Positions 10,086 to 22,060 of a stretch of DNA of 64,000 nucleotides are shown in pieces (within the stretch, counting starts at the first letter, position 1; each line of letters begins with the position of its first letter). The translations under genes were made by a program, and so were the position numbers. Below the pieces are notes generated by a model. It was given only the letters and a program-made list of their open reading frames with translations. It was not told where the DNA came from and made no database searches. Source of the stretch: Rhynchospora pubera (taxonomy: Eukaryota; Streptophyta; Magnoliopsida; Poales; Cyperaceae); the NCBI GenBank assembly GCA_028095005.1, contig CM051461.1, forward strand, positions 57,579,840 through 57,643,839, read 5' to 3'.

Positions 10086-12191
10086 TTTAACATCTATAAC
10101 AAAATCAATTTAAGGTCATTTAGTTTATGTAATTGTTTTATTTATAACAAATAAAACTCCCACTACATTTATTTAATGTCCCTAATGTAGTAGGTTTTTC
10201 AAGATCCTTATTTTCGTTGAAATGGTGCTAGCGTCGGCGTGACACCAAAAATAAGATAGGTTCTCCAACCAATCATATCATTCCATATGATTCTTGGTTT
10301 GTGAAATACGTCATGTATATCCACAAACTTCGCCCCGATGTCCAATCCGATTAGGGTCCATCGATAAGTAACTTCACTTTATTTGCTCCTAGTAAATCCG
10401 ATTTACACCCCAACTTTGAGGGTGGACCATGACGTCCCGCGTCGGCGAGAATGCGTCAATGGACGACCGATCGACGAGAAAGGGGATAGAGAGAAGGAGG
10501 GTGATTTGGCTTAATCGAGTTTTGTTTGGGACAATCAATCAAGTGACACTTGTTTGGTGGTCGCGTAAGCATACACCCATACCTATCCTAAGATAAGTAA
10601 TCACACACAAGCATCTCATCCATTGTTGTGAGTTTGTATGGCTCCCGCTTGCATTAGTTTCGCCATATCGTCCATGAAGCAAAACTAATCTAATCCTTGT
10701 CCCTCCCACTAAATTCTATAAGAATCTAAATCCTATATAAAATAAAGGAACAAAATACATGTGAAAATATCATACTCCCATCCTAGCCTTAGGGGCATGT
10801 AAGCCACACAAGTTACATCAAAATTAATCAACAAATTAATTAATTAATGGCACCAAAGGCCGCATTACAAACATTTACACATGCATTCAATTTACAACCA
10901 CAAGGCATTGAGTCATGAGCCATACTAAACCCACTTTCCACCTACAAAACAAAGTTAGCACATACAAGTCAACTTTGTTTCCAATTAACGATTTTCAAGC
11001 ATCTTTGCGTATTGTTTGACATAAGAAAATTCCGTGCATTAATTCTCAATTTTGAACAATCAAACTTGTTTAAATTCATTTAGAAAATCTTTTAAACATC
11101 CCATTACTCTAAGGAGATCAACAAGGAGTTTTCTAATTGATTTTCAACTAGTTTGAATGATTAGAAAGTAGTAATTTAACAAAAAACGTAACTAATGGAA
11201 TCCAACAAAATCAATAAGTTTTGGTCTCCAATAATTCTCAAATAAATTATTTAAGCTCCTAATCCAGATTGTGATTACCAGTAAAAACTTCAAGAAGAGA
11301 TCCTAAACCATCTGGGAGAATAAAAAAAGACAAATCTCTAACAACTGCACAAAACACAGTTATGAAATTTTCAGCTCATCCTCTCAACTATTTGGTCTGT
11401 TAGACCACCTTCTATCCAGTTTTTATATATACAATATACATAAAAAAAAACTAGCTTAGACTATAGGCTAATCATTCATGAAAAGAAAACAACCAAGTTC
11501 AGTTCAATAAATTCATGTTACATGCTAAACAATCGACAAATCCTGTACTGGAACAGACTGTCGACCGAAATATTTTAATCTAGTTGAAGGTCCATACTTC
11601 CATGAAAAATTATGAAATTAATTTTCTTCGAATCCTAACTCAAAAAAAAACAACTCCATTTAAACAGATTTTTTAAAGGAGTCCTTAATTGGTACTGTTT
11701 ATTAGAACAATCAATTTGTTCAATAAACTGGATCTGACGAGATCTTCATTTTCATACTTGAAAACCCACAAATTAATCCGAGTCATGCAACAATCTATAC
11801 ATGCTCAGAAAGAGTTTCAAGTCCTCTTTAATTTTAGTCATAGAACACTGGTACTTATATTCAAAATATAAATCTTTCAAGCCATTCAAACAGAACGGTG
11901 CGAGCAGAAACTGGTTCTGCGCACCGTTGCCGTTTTATTCAAAGTAAATCCATACAAATTCAGAAAAACGTGAATCTAATGCCAAAAGAAGCACAATCCA
12001 TAGATCTACAACTTTTCTGTAGATGGAAAGTTTTTCAAAGAATATTTCATAGCGAAAAATACGAAACAACATAGAAAATACTATTTCCAGACAACAAACA
12101 AACGCATCATCTCTACTAATCCGTTAATTAGCCAATTTCTCTTAATTAAGTGTCAAATTAAATTAAGCACGACCTTGTGCTCTGATACCAC
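10086..12191 (-). mobile_element. Untranslated leader of the minus-strand Angela-type element
   Basis: About 2.1 kb, colinear by eye with the 25811-27894 leader of the intact element. A PBS (TGGTATCAGAGC on the minus strand, 12179-12190) adjoins the LTR. Short antisense ORFs shared with the intact leader are chance consequences of this similarity. Confidence 0.8.
12179..12190 (-). other. Primer binding site (minus strand)
   Basis: GCTCTGATACCA on the plus strand is the complement of the tRNA-iMet-type PBS TGGTATCAGAGC. It lies one base from the LTR end. Confidence 0.85.
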
Positions 12192-14386
12192 TGTTAGGAA
12201 ATGCACAATTTTAATTTTTGAAGCTAATTTTACTTAATTAACAACAAACAAGTGAAAGGATCTAGTGCTAAGTTCAATTCGACACAATAGATGGTGTAGG
12301 AATTGTACCTCCAACGAAATCGTATTCGCGGGGCTCGACCACGGCATGGGAGTCGATGGCGTGCTTCCATGCGCCTCCTCCTAATCGGCCTCGAGTCCAC
12401 CAAGAAATTTGGCCATGTCCCAAGTAATTTTTCAAGTAAGGAGATAGCTAATCCTTTTGCCATTCTTCAAGTAATTCTAGCAATTAACCTTTTGGAATAG
12501 CTATTCTCAACACATGAGACCTATAGAAATGCAAGAGAGAAAAAGAGCTTCATGGGAGAATCAAAATTCTGCCCATGGAGATGGTGGCGGCTAGAGAGAA
12601 AGAAAGGAGGTAAGGAGAGAAGGTTAGGTTTTGCTTCTTCAAGTGGTTCTTATATAGAGCTCCATCCCTTCTTAGCACTTGTAACAAATTACAAGTATGC
12701 CACTATATGGCCGGCCATATACATGGGCCTTATGGGCCATGTGTTATGTTTGTTCAATCTCTCTTAGTCCATATTAAATCAATTATTTAATAGGCATTTC
12801 AAGTTGCATTCTATTTAAGCTCAAATAGGCTATTAAATTAAAAGCCTATACTTTAATTTAATTCACTCAATTAAATTAAAGTTTGTTGAATAAAATTAAT
12901 TATCAATATATTGATAAACATTTTAGGATTATCATATACATTAATCTATTTCTATATGATCTATTTGACTTAATTAATTATAACGGTTCGCAACGGTATA
13001 TAATTAATTAATCAACTCATCATATTTCCACAGTATTCACTGTTGTGAATAAATAAATAATGTACGTATGGTCAAAGTCCTATTTGTGTGACCCTTTAAG
13101 GATTTATGCTAAGTTGGACATGGAATTAAATCGTTATTTAATTCCAATAATCATAAGCGGTATCTAGCAACACGTTATGATTCCCAATTCACATAAATAG
13201 TTTACTGCTACAGTATTTCAATCCTGCATAAGAGAATAAATGTATTTCTCTATTTTGATTCTTATGTCTCACGATATTATCGTATAATCCAAGATAGAAA
13301 TGTGTCATTCTTGCATATTATACATTTCTTGATCTAGAGTTGATCGCTTAGTTGCGCGCATACGATCCAACTCCATCAAGGGGCCCAAACAGATATCGTC
13401 ACTCACTAAGTGAATTAATGAGGGACATACGGTTTTCTTGATGATTAGCTTTTCCCCGCACAATTCAAGAGAACATAAATAAAGTCCGTATAGCAGCCCT
13501 TATCGGGAATCAGCGATAGACAATATTTATTGAACCTATCCTCATGTGGAAAAGATAAACATCTCAAACTTAGAACCAAAATCATAACGAAATAAATAAT
13601 GACACATAACACAATCCATATATTTATTTCGTTGGGTCAAGTCCGGTACTATGTTCCATAACATATACATATGCAATTAAGTTGGTAACTCTTTACCTAT
13701 GATTTGTATAACTTAATCATCACTTAACTTGTATATTAATCTTATATGATAATTAATGTTCCTTTGTTAATTATCAAGATTATGGACCGTTTAGATTTAT
13801 TATTGTCATTCTAAAGAATGATCCACAGAGATCTACAATTCAGATCCTCAACCTAAATAATCTGTCAATAATAAACCAAGGAACAGATGATAAAATGTCA
13901 TCCATAACATAAACTAATATGTAAGGAGAAAATTTAATATGCACTATAGTGCATAGGGCATTCCGTGCACCGCGGACTTTTTCGAGAGTATTTTTATAAA
14001 TTGACAAATCTAATTTCACCAATCTAATCTACATATTGAAATCTCATAGAAAATCAAATTTTACAATTTTTGAGATTTTATTACTATTTTTTCCGAATTT
14101 TTTAAAACATGCCATGTTTGGAAAATTGTAAATAGTACAACATTACAAAATTGGCATGTTTTAAAAAATTCGATAAAATAGTAATAAAATCTAAAAATTT
14201 ATAAATTTTGGTTTGGTGTGAGATTTCAATATGTAGATTAGATTGATTAAATTAGATTTGTCAATTTACAAAAATATTTCCAAAAAAGTCCGTGGTGCAC
14301 AGAATGTCATATGCACTATGGTGCATATTAAACTTTTTCAATATGTAAGTCATTAAATTATTGACCTCTAGGACATAACTCCAACA
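12192..14386 (-). repeat. 5' LTR of the minus-strand Angela-type element, carrying a nested MITE
   Basis: On the minus strand it begins TGTTGGAGTTATGTCCTAGAGG and ends TTTCCTAACA. Its length of 2195 bp equals the 1.76-kb LTR of the intact copy plus the 414-bp MITE and its 10-bp duplication. It is clearly older than the element at 24049. Confidence 0.85.
13926..14339. mobile_element. Mutator-type foldback MITE, 414 bp
   Basis: Long terminal inverted repeats contain TTTAATATGCACYATAGTGCATA and CACGGACTTTTT. The 10-bp duplication AATATGTAAG is perfect at 13916-13925 and 14340-14349, within the MULE range. No coding capacity. A partial sister copy is at 16506-16866. Confidence 0.88.
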
Positions 14387-14479
14387 CACCAGGAGACCTA
14401 CAGCCTTGGAATTGACTAAATGAATTAGTATGCATACATCTTTAAAAATTTAATTATTAATTTCTCAAATGAATTATTT

Positions 14480-16175
14480 GAAGAAACTATTATTTGGTGA
14501 CCTTGTGCAAATTAAATCAAATTTAATAGCAACAAAAGTCAACAACAAATAGATCTAGTGGAAATAACAATTATTGCGCAAAAAAGTGGAGAAATCGATT
14601 TTACCTCTTTCCATCTAGTAACGAAAATGCTCGATCGAGACGTAGGAGGTGGTGACGTCCTTACGCTTTTCTTCTCCTTGCACCTTAGGTCCACAAAAGT
14701 TTAGCCAAACTCTAACTCAATTTGTACTAGCAAATTGAAATAGAATGGTTTAAACCAATGTTTTTCTTCTCCTATCAAGTCAATATTTAATAAGGAATGG
14801 AAAGAGAGCAAAATATGACATCTGAGGAGGAATGAAAAGAGGTGGCTTGTGTAATTTTCTCTCATCCAATAAGAGATTCATTTATAATAAAGTTGTGATC
14901 CCTTATACAAGTCATATTGACTTGTCAACTAATCCCTCTTTCAAGCAACTCTTGACTTGAGAAAGGGGGCTGATTCCTTCTTCAAAATCGTGCTCTTTAT
15001 AAAGTCCATGTGTAATATTTCACTTTCTTATTTAATTCTATTTAAAATTAGGCCCAAATTAGCATATTAAATGATATCTCAATTAAATAATATAATTCAC
15101 ATAATTATATTAATTGAGTTGAATAAAATTAATCATCAACTCCTTGATAATTATTATTGAATTAGTCTTTAACTCTTTATATTAATTTAGTTTCATATGA
15201 TCACTTTGAAATAATTAATTATAACGGTCCATAACGATATATAATTAATTATTCAACTTAACATATTTTGTATTCTACAATATAAATAAACTAAATATAA
15301 TGTATTGTTGGTTAAGAGCCTTTTTTTTATAGTGTGATCCTTGGAAGATTTATGTCATGTTGGTCATGAAAAATAAATCATTATTTATTTTCATTAATCA
15401 TAACCGGTATCTAGCAACACATAATGATTCTCAATTGCTATAAATAAATATCATACTTTTATAGTATTTCAATCCTGCATAAGAAATATAATATTTTCTC
15501 GTTTTGATTCTTATGTCTCATGGCATCACTGTATAATCCAGAATAGGAAAGTGTTGTTCTTCCATATTATACATTTTTTTATTTAGAATTGATTGTATAA
15601 ACTTACTAGCAAACAATCCAACTCTATTAAAGGACCCAATAAATATCATCACTCATTAAGTCTACTAATGAGGGACATACTGTTGTCTTGATGAACAATT
15701 TTTCCCAGTACAATTCAAAAGAATTTAAATAGTGTCCATATTGTAGCCCTTATCAGGAATCAGTATTAGACAATATTTATCGAACCTATTATCATGTGGA
15801 AAAACTAAATTATCTCAAAATTAAAATCAAACACTTATAAAATAAAATAATGATACATAACACAATCCATATATTTATTTCATTTGTGTCAAGTCATGTG
15901 TTATGTTCCAGTAACATACGCATATGCAATTAAGTTGATAATTCCTTACCAATGATTTGCAGAACTTAATTATCAGTTAGCTTGCATACTAAACTTGTGT
16001 GAATAATTAATGTTTCTTGTTAATTATCAAGATTAGGGATACTTTAGATTTATTATTGTCATTTAACAAAATAAATAATAGAAATTCACAATTCAAATAT
16101 TCAACATGAATAATCTGTCAATAATAAACTCAAGGAACAAATGATTAAATATCTTCAATAATATAAATTTAATTA
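14480..16175 (-). repeat. Older, diverged Angela-type LTR fragment
   Basis: Keeps LTR landmarks in the same order as 12192-14386 (for example ATGAGGGACATAC near 15670 and the CAATCCTGCATAAG block near 15470) but is more diverged. Both ends are unclear; the minus-strand start seems lost around 16175. No gene is seen between 14387 and 14480. Confidence 0.7.
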
Positions 16176-16395
16176 TTTTATTGATGAAATCTTTATTTTT
16201 AATTACAGTACTGTTCTCGTATTAGACTATGCTGAATAATTTAAGTTTTCGGACTAAGTACAAAAAATAAGTCAATGTCTTGAAATATTGTGGGATTGAT
16301 TTGCAGATGCAAATATATTGCGGTTTTAAGTTATGAGATGGCATAGATTATGACATTGGAAAGCGGTTTTAAGTCAGAGTCGAACTTAAACCTGA
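16176..16395. repeat. Dispersed repeat also present inverted at 43390-43576
   Basis: Shares about 190 bases with the later copy in opposite orientation, including GCAGATGCAAATAT and AATTACAGTAYTGTTCTC. No ends or coding sequence could be defined. Confidence 0.55.
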
Positions 16396-16399
16396 TCTA

Positions 16400-16505
16400 T
16401 ATTTATTGAGAAGTGTGTAATTTTGTGAAGGGTTTAGATTGTTTATAATAAATTTATGGTAGGAAGATGAAATTCCTCAAAATCCCCATGGGATCCAAAC
16501 GGCCC
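16400..16505. mobile_element. Right-hand fragment of a Tourist-like MITE
   Basis: Has the shared core GAGAAGTGTGTAATTTTGTGAAGG and the end GGGATCCAAACGGCCCC. It matches the MITEs at 52294, 59287 and 46965. The left end is missing. Confidence 0.55.
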
Positions 16506-16866
16506 CTACGAATTTTTTCGAGAATATTTTTGAAAATCGACAAATCTAATTTAACTAATGTAATTTACATATTGAAATCTCATAGCAAACTAAATTTTAC
16601 AATTTTAGAGATTGTATTACTATTTTTTTGAATTTTTTAAAACATATCATTTTTTTAATGTTATACTATTTACCATATTCCAAAAATGACATGTTTTAAA
16701 AAATACGAAAAAATAATAATAAAATCTAAAAAATTGTAAAAATTGGTTTGCTATGAGATTTCAATATATAGATTACATTGTTTAATTAAATTTATCAATT
16801 TACAAAAATATTCTCGAAAGTCCGCGATGCATAAAACGTTCTATGCACTATAGTGCATATTAAATA
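16506..16866. mobile_element. Mutator-type foldback MITE, second copy, left end lost
   Basis: Same family as 13926-14339: interior TTTTTCGAGAATATTTTTG and right end TGCACTATAGTGCATATTAAA. The left terminus is replaced by the adjoining MITE fragment. Confidence 0.65.
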
Positions 16867-17128
16867 TTTCAAAATCTCGATCCAATAAAATAGGGGAGGC
16901 TGTGTCCTTATCTGAAAATTTCAAAATCTCGATCCAATAAAATAGGAGAGGCTGTGTCCTTATCTGAAAATTTCAAAATCTCGATCCAATAAAATAGGGG
17001 AGGCTGTGTCATTATCTGAAAATTTCAAAATCTCGATCCAATAAAATAGGGGAGGCTGTGTCCTTATCTGAAAATTTCAAATCTGAAAATTTCAAAATCT
17101 CGATCCAATAAAATAGGGGAGGCTGTGT
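16867..17128. repeat. Tandem array, 52-bp unit, about five copies
   Basis: Units start at 16867, 16919, 16971, 17023 and, after a 15-base partial unit, 17090. The core is CTCGATCCAATAAAATAGGG. Copies are almost identical, so the array is recent. It starts exactly where the preceding MITE ends. Confidence 0.9.
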
Positions 17129-17147
17129 CCTATTTTATTGGATCGAG
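17099..17147. repeat. Perfect 19-bp inverted repeat closing the tandem array
   Basis: CTCGATCCAATAAAATAGG is followed after 11 bases by its exact reverse complement at 17129-17147, giving a strong hairpin. Confidence 0.85.
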
Positions 17148-17165
17148 TCTTGAAATCGAATCTTG

Positions 17166-17420
17166 CACTACCACAAAATCAGCCTTTAGCACCGCCCCTT
17201 TTAAACCGGTTTTTTTAAATAAATGGTGCAAACAAAATCCGGTGGCATAATAGATATTTACATTAAAATATTTAACACCCGGTTGTTATAATTAAAGAAT
17301 TAAAAATAAAAACAAAAAAAAATTAATCTATTTCAACCGGTTTTATAGAAAAAAGGACTGTGCGGTGAGCAAGATAGGACTGTGCGGTGCTCGAAATAGT
17401 GTTTCCACCGCAAACCAGCC
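17166..17420 (+). mobile_element. CACTA-type terminus with subterminal repeats
   Basis: Begins CACTACCACAAAATCAGCC, close to the CACTA end at 59777 (CACTACAACAAAAAGAGC). ACCGG-rich subterminal motifs follow. It is probably the 5' end of the CACTA element whose tnp2 remnant lies at 23752-36010, but intervening insertions make the link an inference. No matching 3' end was found. Confidence 0.55.
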
Positions 17421-17429
17421 ATGCAGTGG

Positions 17430-18758
17430 TGTCAAGTCTGGTGAGTTATTTATGAAACAGCATGAGATAGATGCTAGTTATGCATGGTTGTAACCTACGG
17501 GTTTTGTATGTGAATCGGACTTCGCAGAACACGAAGCGGGGGACCCGAGCGGTGAGGCAGCGGCAACGCCTAAGCGATGGCGGGTTGGTAAATAGGTGTA
17601 AAGGTGTGGATTCCACCTGAGACCGAAATCTCATGTTTTTTAAAATAAAAGTATATATATGTATGCATGTTGTATAACTTTTTGAGCATGACTTGCATGT
17701 AATTTGCATATATAGATTGCTATATTACATGATTATGGATATGAAAGGAATTGGTAAGTATATGACTTGCATATTGGATGGTTTTCCTATTGGATGACAG
17801 AATTAGATTGGTAATGTAATGGTAAGGATGTACTATTGTGTGATGAATAACATTTGCATCTTTGGAAAACAGCATCATGAACCGTTGTTTCAAGGGCCAT
17901 CAGATAAACGCTTATGTTCCGGGACTCATGATTGAGGGACTAAATGTCCTCAGCATTAGTACATTTTGATGGATCGATTGGTAAGACCATTGGTAGACCC
18001 CGACGTGGGTAAATCGCGGTGTATGGTATTGAAATGGCTTGAAAATTGAATTGGCATGGAACCAGTCTATTAGACTGCATGGTTAGGAACCAAATTATGG
18101 CTGGCTTTTGTGTATTCTTATGTTATTTGATTTCCTAATCTCAATTGGCTGGCCTATGCATTGCATGATGTTTTAAATGTTTTTATGGCTGAAACTTATA
18201 TTATGTAAACCTAACTTCTTAAGTATTTCGATTGTGTATTTAGTTCCGCAAAATGAAGTTTCGGGTTCATGCGTGGCTGGAACTAAATACCGCACTAAGA
18301 AATGGTTCCCTTTCTCATGTTTTCACGTTTTCATAGGTTCTAGGTTGAAGACGGGTGAAGCGCAGGAAATGATTAAGCCTTGTGTATGCCATGTTTTGCT
18401 ATACTTTTGTGTGTTGTTGTGCAATTGTTGTCATGCAATTGTACTTGTATGTTATGTAAATGCTTGTGTTGTGTTGCTATGAATGAGCTAAATTATGTCA
18501 TGGGTTGGGAATTGATAAACTGAAGGGAATGGGTGCCTATATGGCTGGATGCATGTTAAAACAAGGGAGAGAATGTTTTAAGTTTTTATTTACACGATGT
18601 ACAAGCTTTGTTTGTTGGTCCTGAGATATTGTTTGTTGCCTTAAGTATAGTAAATACATGGTAAAATTTGCTGGTGTTAGGATGTTAAGCATGGCGGCTG
18701 CACGCGACGCGTGTAGTCGCGGCGGGATCTGTTATGCCCGGGGCAGCGGGGTGTGACA
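17430..18758 (-). repeat. Probable solo LTR (gypsy-like), minus strand
   Basis: On the minus strand it starts TGTCACACCCCGCTGCCCC and ends CTTGACA, with short TGTCA..TGACA inverted ends. A start in TGTCACACCCC is common for plant gypsy LTRs. No 5-bp duplication was found at these exact ends. Two small ORFs inside show no domain. Confidence 0.45.
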
Positions 18759-18783
18759 TAGAAATAGTACTAGTACAAATGTA

Positions 18784-19053
18784 TTGGATTCACATTATAA
18801 GGAAGAAAATATATTATTTGATGACGAAATTGATGATCATGTCAATGTATTTGATGATGAGAATGTAGATGATGATAGAAATGTAGAAAAATTAGAATTG
18901 AATGCTAATTTAGATGAAATTGTAAACAATGTGGATGAAAATTTGGTTGATAATGTTGAAATTTTTGGTATGTTACTGTTTGCCTCTAAATTTTGCTGCA
19001 TGCAACCATACAATAAACAAAACCGAAATACCAAAACCTCTACAATCAACTAA
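18784..19053 (+). pseudogene. Short acidic Asp/Asn-rich ORF fragment, function unknown
   Basis: An 89-codon frame rich in D, E, N and V (DDENVDDDRNVE). The low-complexity acidic character could be part of a CACTA transposase N-terminal region or chance. Not recognised. It lies between the CACTA-type end and the tnp2 remnant. Confidence 0.25.
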
Positions 19054-19060
19054 AACCGTC

Positions 19061-19560
19061 TTGACGCATCGACATGAAATGTGAAAGGAAAATGCAAGGT
19101 TTCCTAAATATGGAGTGTAATTTAATTATAGGAATGTCGTATGGAGCCTTAGATATCCCTGCGATTGATTACACTCACGTCCCACATAACGGAAAATTTG
19201 TAGCAACTACGTTCCCTACAACTATATGGGGGAACCTGCGAAATTTCATGTTGAAATGGCCTACTGACAGGCACCAAAACCATAAAAGTAAAACCATGAA
19301 ACGTACAAGCCAAAACCACAACTACAATTATACAAAACAGCCTTGACAAACAGTCATGAAAGTATGAGAGGAAAAAATACAGAGATTCCTAAACAGCGGA
19401 CGGTAATTTAATTATGGGAACTCCATATGGAGCCTTAGATATCCCTATAATTAATTGCATCAATGTCCTATATAACGGAAAATCTGAAGCAGTCATAGTT
19501 CTCATATCCACACAGAGAACCCTGCAAAATTAACTCCAAATTACAAATATTACAAAGTCG
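19061..19560. repeat. Diverged tandem duplication, period about 280 bp
   Basis: The block at 19061-19240 and that at 19342-19530 share GGAGCCTTAGATATCCCT, TAACGGAAAAT and CTGCRAAATT in the same order. No coding capacity is evident. Confidence 0.7.
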
Positions 19561-22060
19561 ACCGATGAATAGGCACCAAAACAATATTACAAAACCATGC
19601 AGCAAAATTAACTCCAAATTACAAATATCAAATTGGGTTGGATTTATATTAAATAAAAATTATAAGCCCATCTTCCTTTAAAATTCTGGTGGCCCAAGAA
19701 GATAAATAAAATAGCGGCCCATAGTCAAATACACAAAACAACGGCCCAGCAACAATTAAATCCAGGCGGATCCAAATAACAAACCAGCTATCAAATCGAA
19801 CCCGATAGTCGGAAACAGATCCCAGCGGGACTCATACGGCCTGACCCAGTCGATTGGACCCAAAGCATATCAATTGACTCGATTGAGTCAAGTATGAGAC
19901 TGTACACGTGACGCCCCCTTATTGGAGCAGCCCATTACCGTTAATAGAAATAAAGGAAAAAAAAAGAAAAGAGAGGGGGGCGGTTACTCGAAAGAGAAGC
20001 ACGGTGTCTCCGATGAAGACAAATGTTGTGCCACCAACTCCGACCACCTCAATTCAATACAAATGTTGTGCCACCAACTCCGACCACCTCAATTCAACTC
20101 ATGGTAAGTCTATAGATTGCATGGTTCAATTCATGGCTAGCTGCAATAAACCAGATAAACAAAAATGAATAAAATCCAGGGACTAAAGTTAAGTTTCAAG
20201 TCCAGTACATAAACTGTGCTATGCCAAAACCTAGCCCAGTCATAAACCAAATTCGAGTCATGTATGTGAAGTCAGTCTGTTTAAGCCTAAATCAGCCTGA
20301 CAAATTTATGAGTCACATAGGATAAGCTATTGTCATGTCTAGTTTTCATGCAAGTAAATAAGTGAAAGTCCAGGGACCAAAAGATAAAAGTCTTATGATA
20401 AATAATGACCAGACCAAGATAAAATATGGCCTCATATGCATCAAGTGTTGGTCTGCAAGGTGTTGTATAACATTTCATGACATAGCATCATAGCATGTCA
20501 GTTTCAAAATGTGTTAATAGGTGATGCTCTCATTCTAGAGATGGCCTATGCATAAAATTTTTATATCATGGTCGACTGAGTAATGCTCTTAGTCTAGAGA
20601 TAGCTCAACCAATTCATGCATGTTTTCAAAACCAAAAATCCAAATAAATATTATGTCTTAGTTCAAGGATAACATGTTCATCTGCATAAAACAGGCTATT
20701 CATGTCATAGTCAGAGGGAAGATATGCTCAGTCAGGAGCTAACTCTCTCGGGGCATACATACTTTTCAAAACAAAAGTCACATATTGCATAAGTGTTGCT
20801 CTCAATCAAGAGCCAGTCTGGTTACTGCATATGTGCTTTCTTAAGTCAAAATCAAATAAATGTTGCTCAATCATGCATAGCTTTCAAAATCAAAAGTTAA
20901 ACAAGTGTTACTCTCAGTCTAGAGTAACTCATGCCTTAAAGTCTGCATAAAATGCCTCTTAAACAAATAAAATTATCTCATGGCATATAGATAATGTGCA
21001 TAAATGAGACCATCATATAGAGTCCAGTCAGTGTACTACATCCATGCCTATTTATAACCAAATAAAACTCTTTTGCATAAGTCGGTCAAAAGCATTCAAA
21101 TGAAAATGTCTTTCTGCATAAGTAAAACAACAAACCAAAATTGAATAATCACATAAACAAATCAGACCTAAATTCTGAGGGGATTATTTACGCCATGAAA
21201 CTCAACATGAGAGAGTCTTTACACAGCTGATGGTTACCAAAACTAACGAGAACAAGCATAGGTTAAACTGTGAAAAAATGGTGAAACATAAATAGAGTCA
21301 TGAACCAAGCCGTGGTCTCACACACAATTGAGTCAAAACGCCAACTCAGTATTGGCTGATAGCTTGTGGTCAATGCTCAGTTCAACTCAAAAGTGAAATA
21401 AATAGGATGGTACCAAAACTCAACCAGACCGTACAAAACACAAGTCAAGTTGAAACAAATTGAAAAGTTACCTCAGCAATTAAAGCCTCGAGGGAGCTCT
21501 CCAAGTGTTCATAAATCCATGGGGCCCACATGTATGGCTCAATTTTATCGAAAACCACCGAATCAAAATCACCTCCAAAGTCAAGTGAAAAGGGAAAAAC
21601 AAAATCATGGAATCGGGTACCAATTGAACCCAAGGGCTAGTAGGAGAGTAAGATGACACTGTCCAACACTCGAAAACCACCTCAATTGGTAAGATAATCC
21701 AAACAATCACTTCGATTTCTCTGCCGAAACCTCAGATCTCAGTTGATAGTTCAACGAGGGAGAAAGGCGAAAGAAGAGAGAAGAAGGAGAAAAGAAAAGA
21801 AAGAGAAAAGAAAAAAGTCCCTGTGCACGAATCTTGACGCCCCAGGGACGAACGAATTTTTATCCCCAACGGATTAAAACCAATAGTCATAGGCACTCGG
21901 TGCACCAGAACCGTGTCACTGAATGTGGGTCTCATAAGACAGGGCCTAAACTCGACGCAAAACGAAAACCTTAGTGGCACGAAAGATCCTCTGTGGCATC
22001 TGCCATGTGGCGGGTCACTGCAACCCAAAATAGCAAACAGCAAGCCCCCAGCCAATCAGA
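19561..22060 (-). repeat. Repeat-rich stretch, possibly an LTR of a gypsy element on the minus strand
   Basis: No convincing gene. On the minus strand the segment 21850-21440 resembles a transcribed leader (pyrimidine-rich tract, then a mixed-composition stretch ending at a GT), and several CTCTAGACTNAGAG-type motifs recur near 20540-20940. The LTR assignment is weak. Confidence 0.3.
20021..20100. repeat. Perfect 40-bp tandem duplication
   Basis: Two adjacent units beginning AAATGTTGTGCCACCAACTC differ at only the last positions. Confidence 0.9.

Noticed and set aside
16867..17147. CRISPR-like array
   Set aside because: Units are contiguous tandem repeats without unique spacers, in a plant nuclear context.
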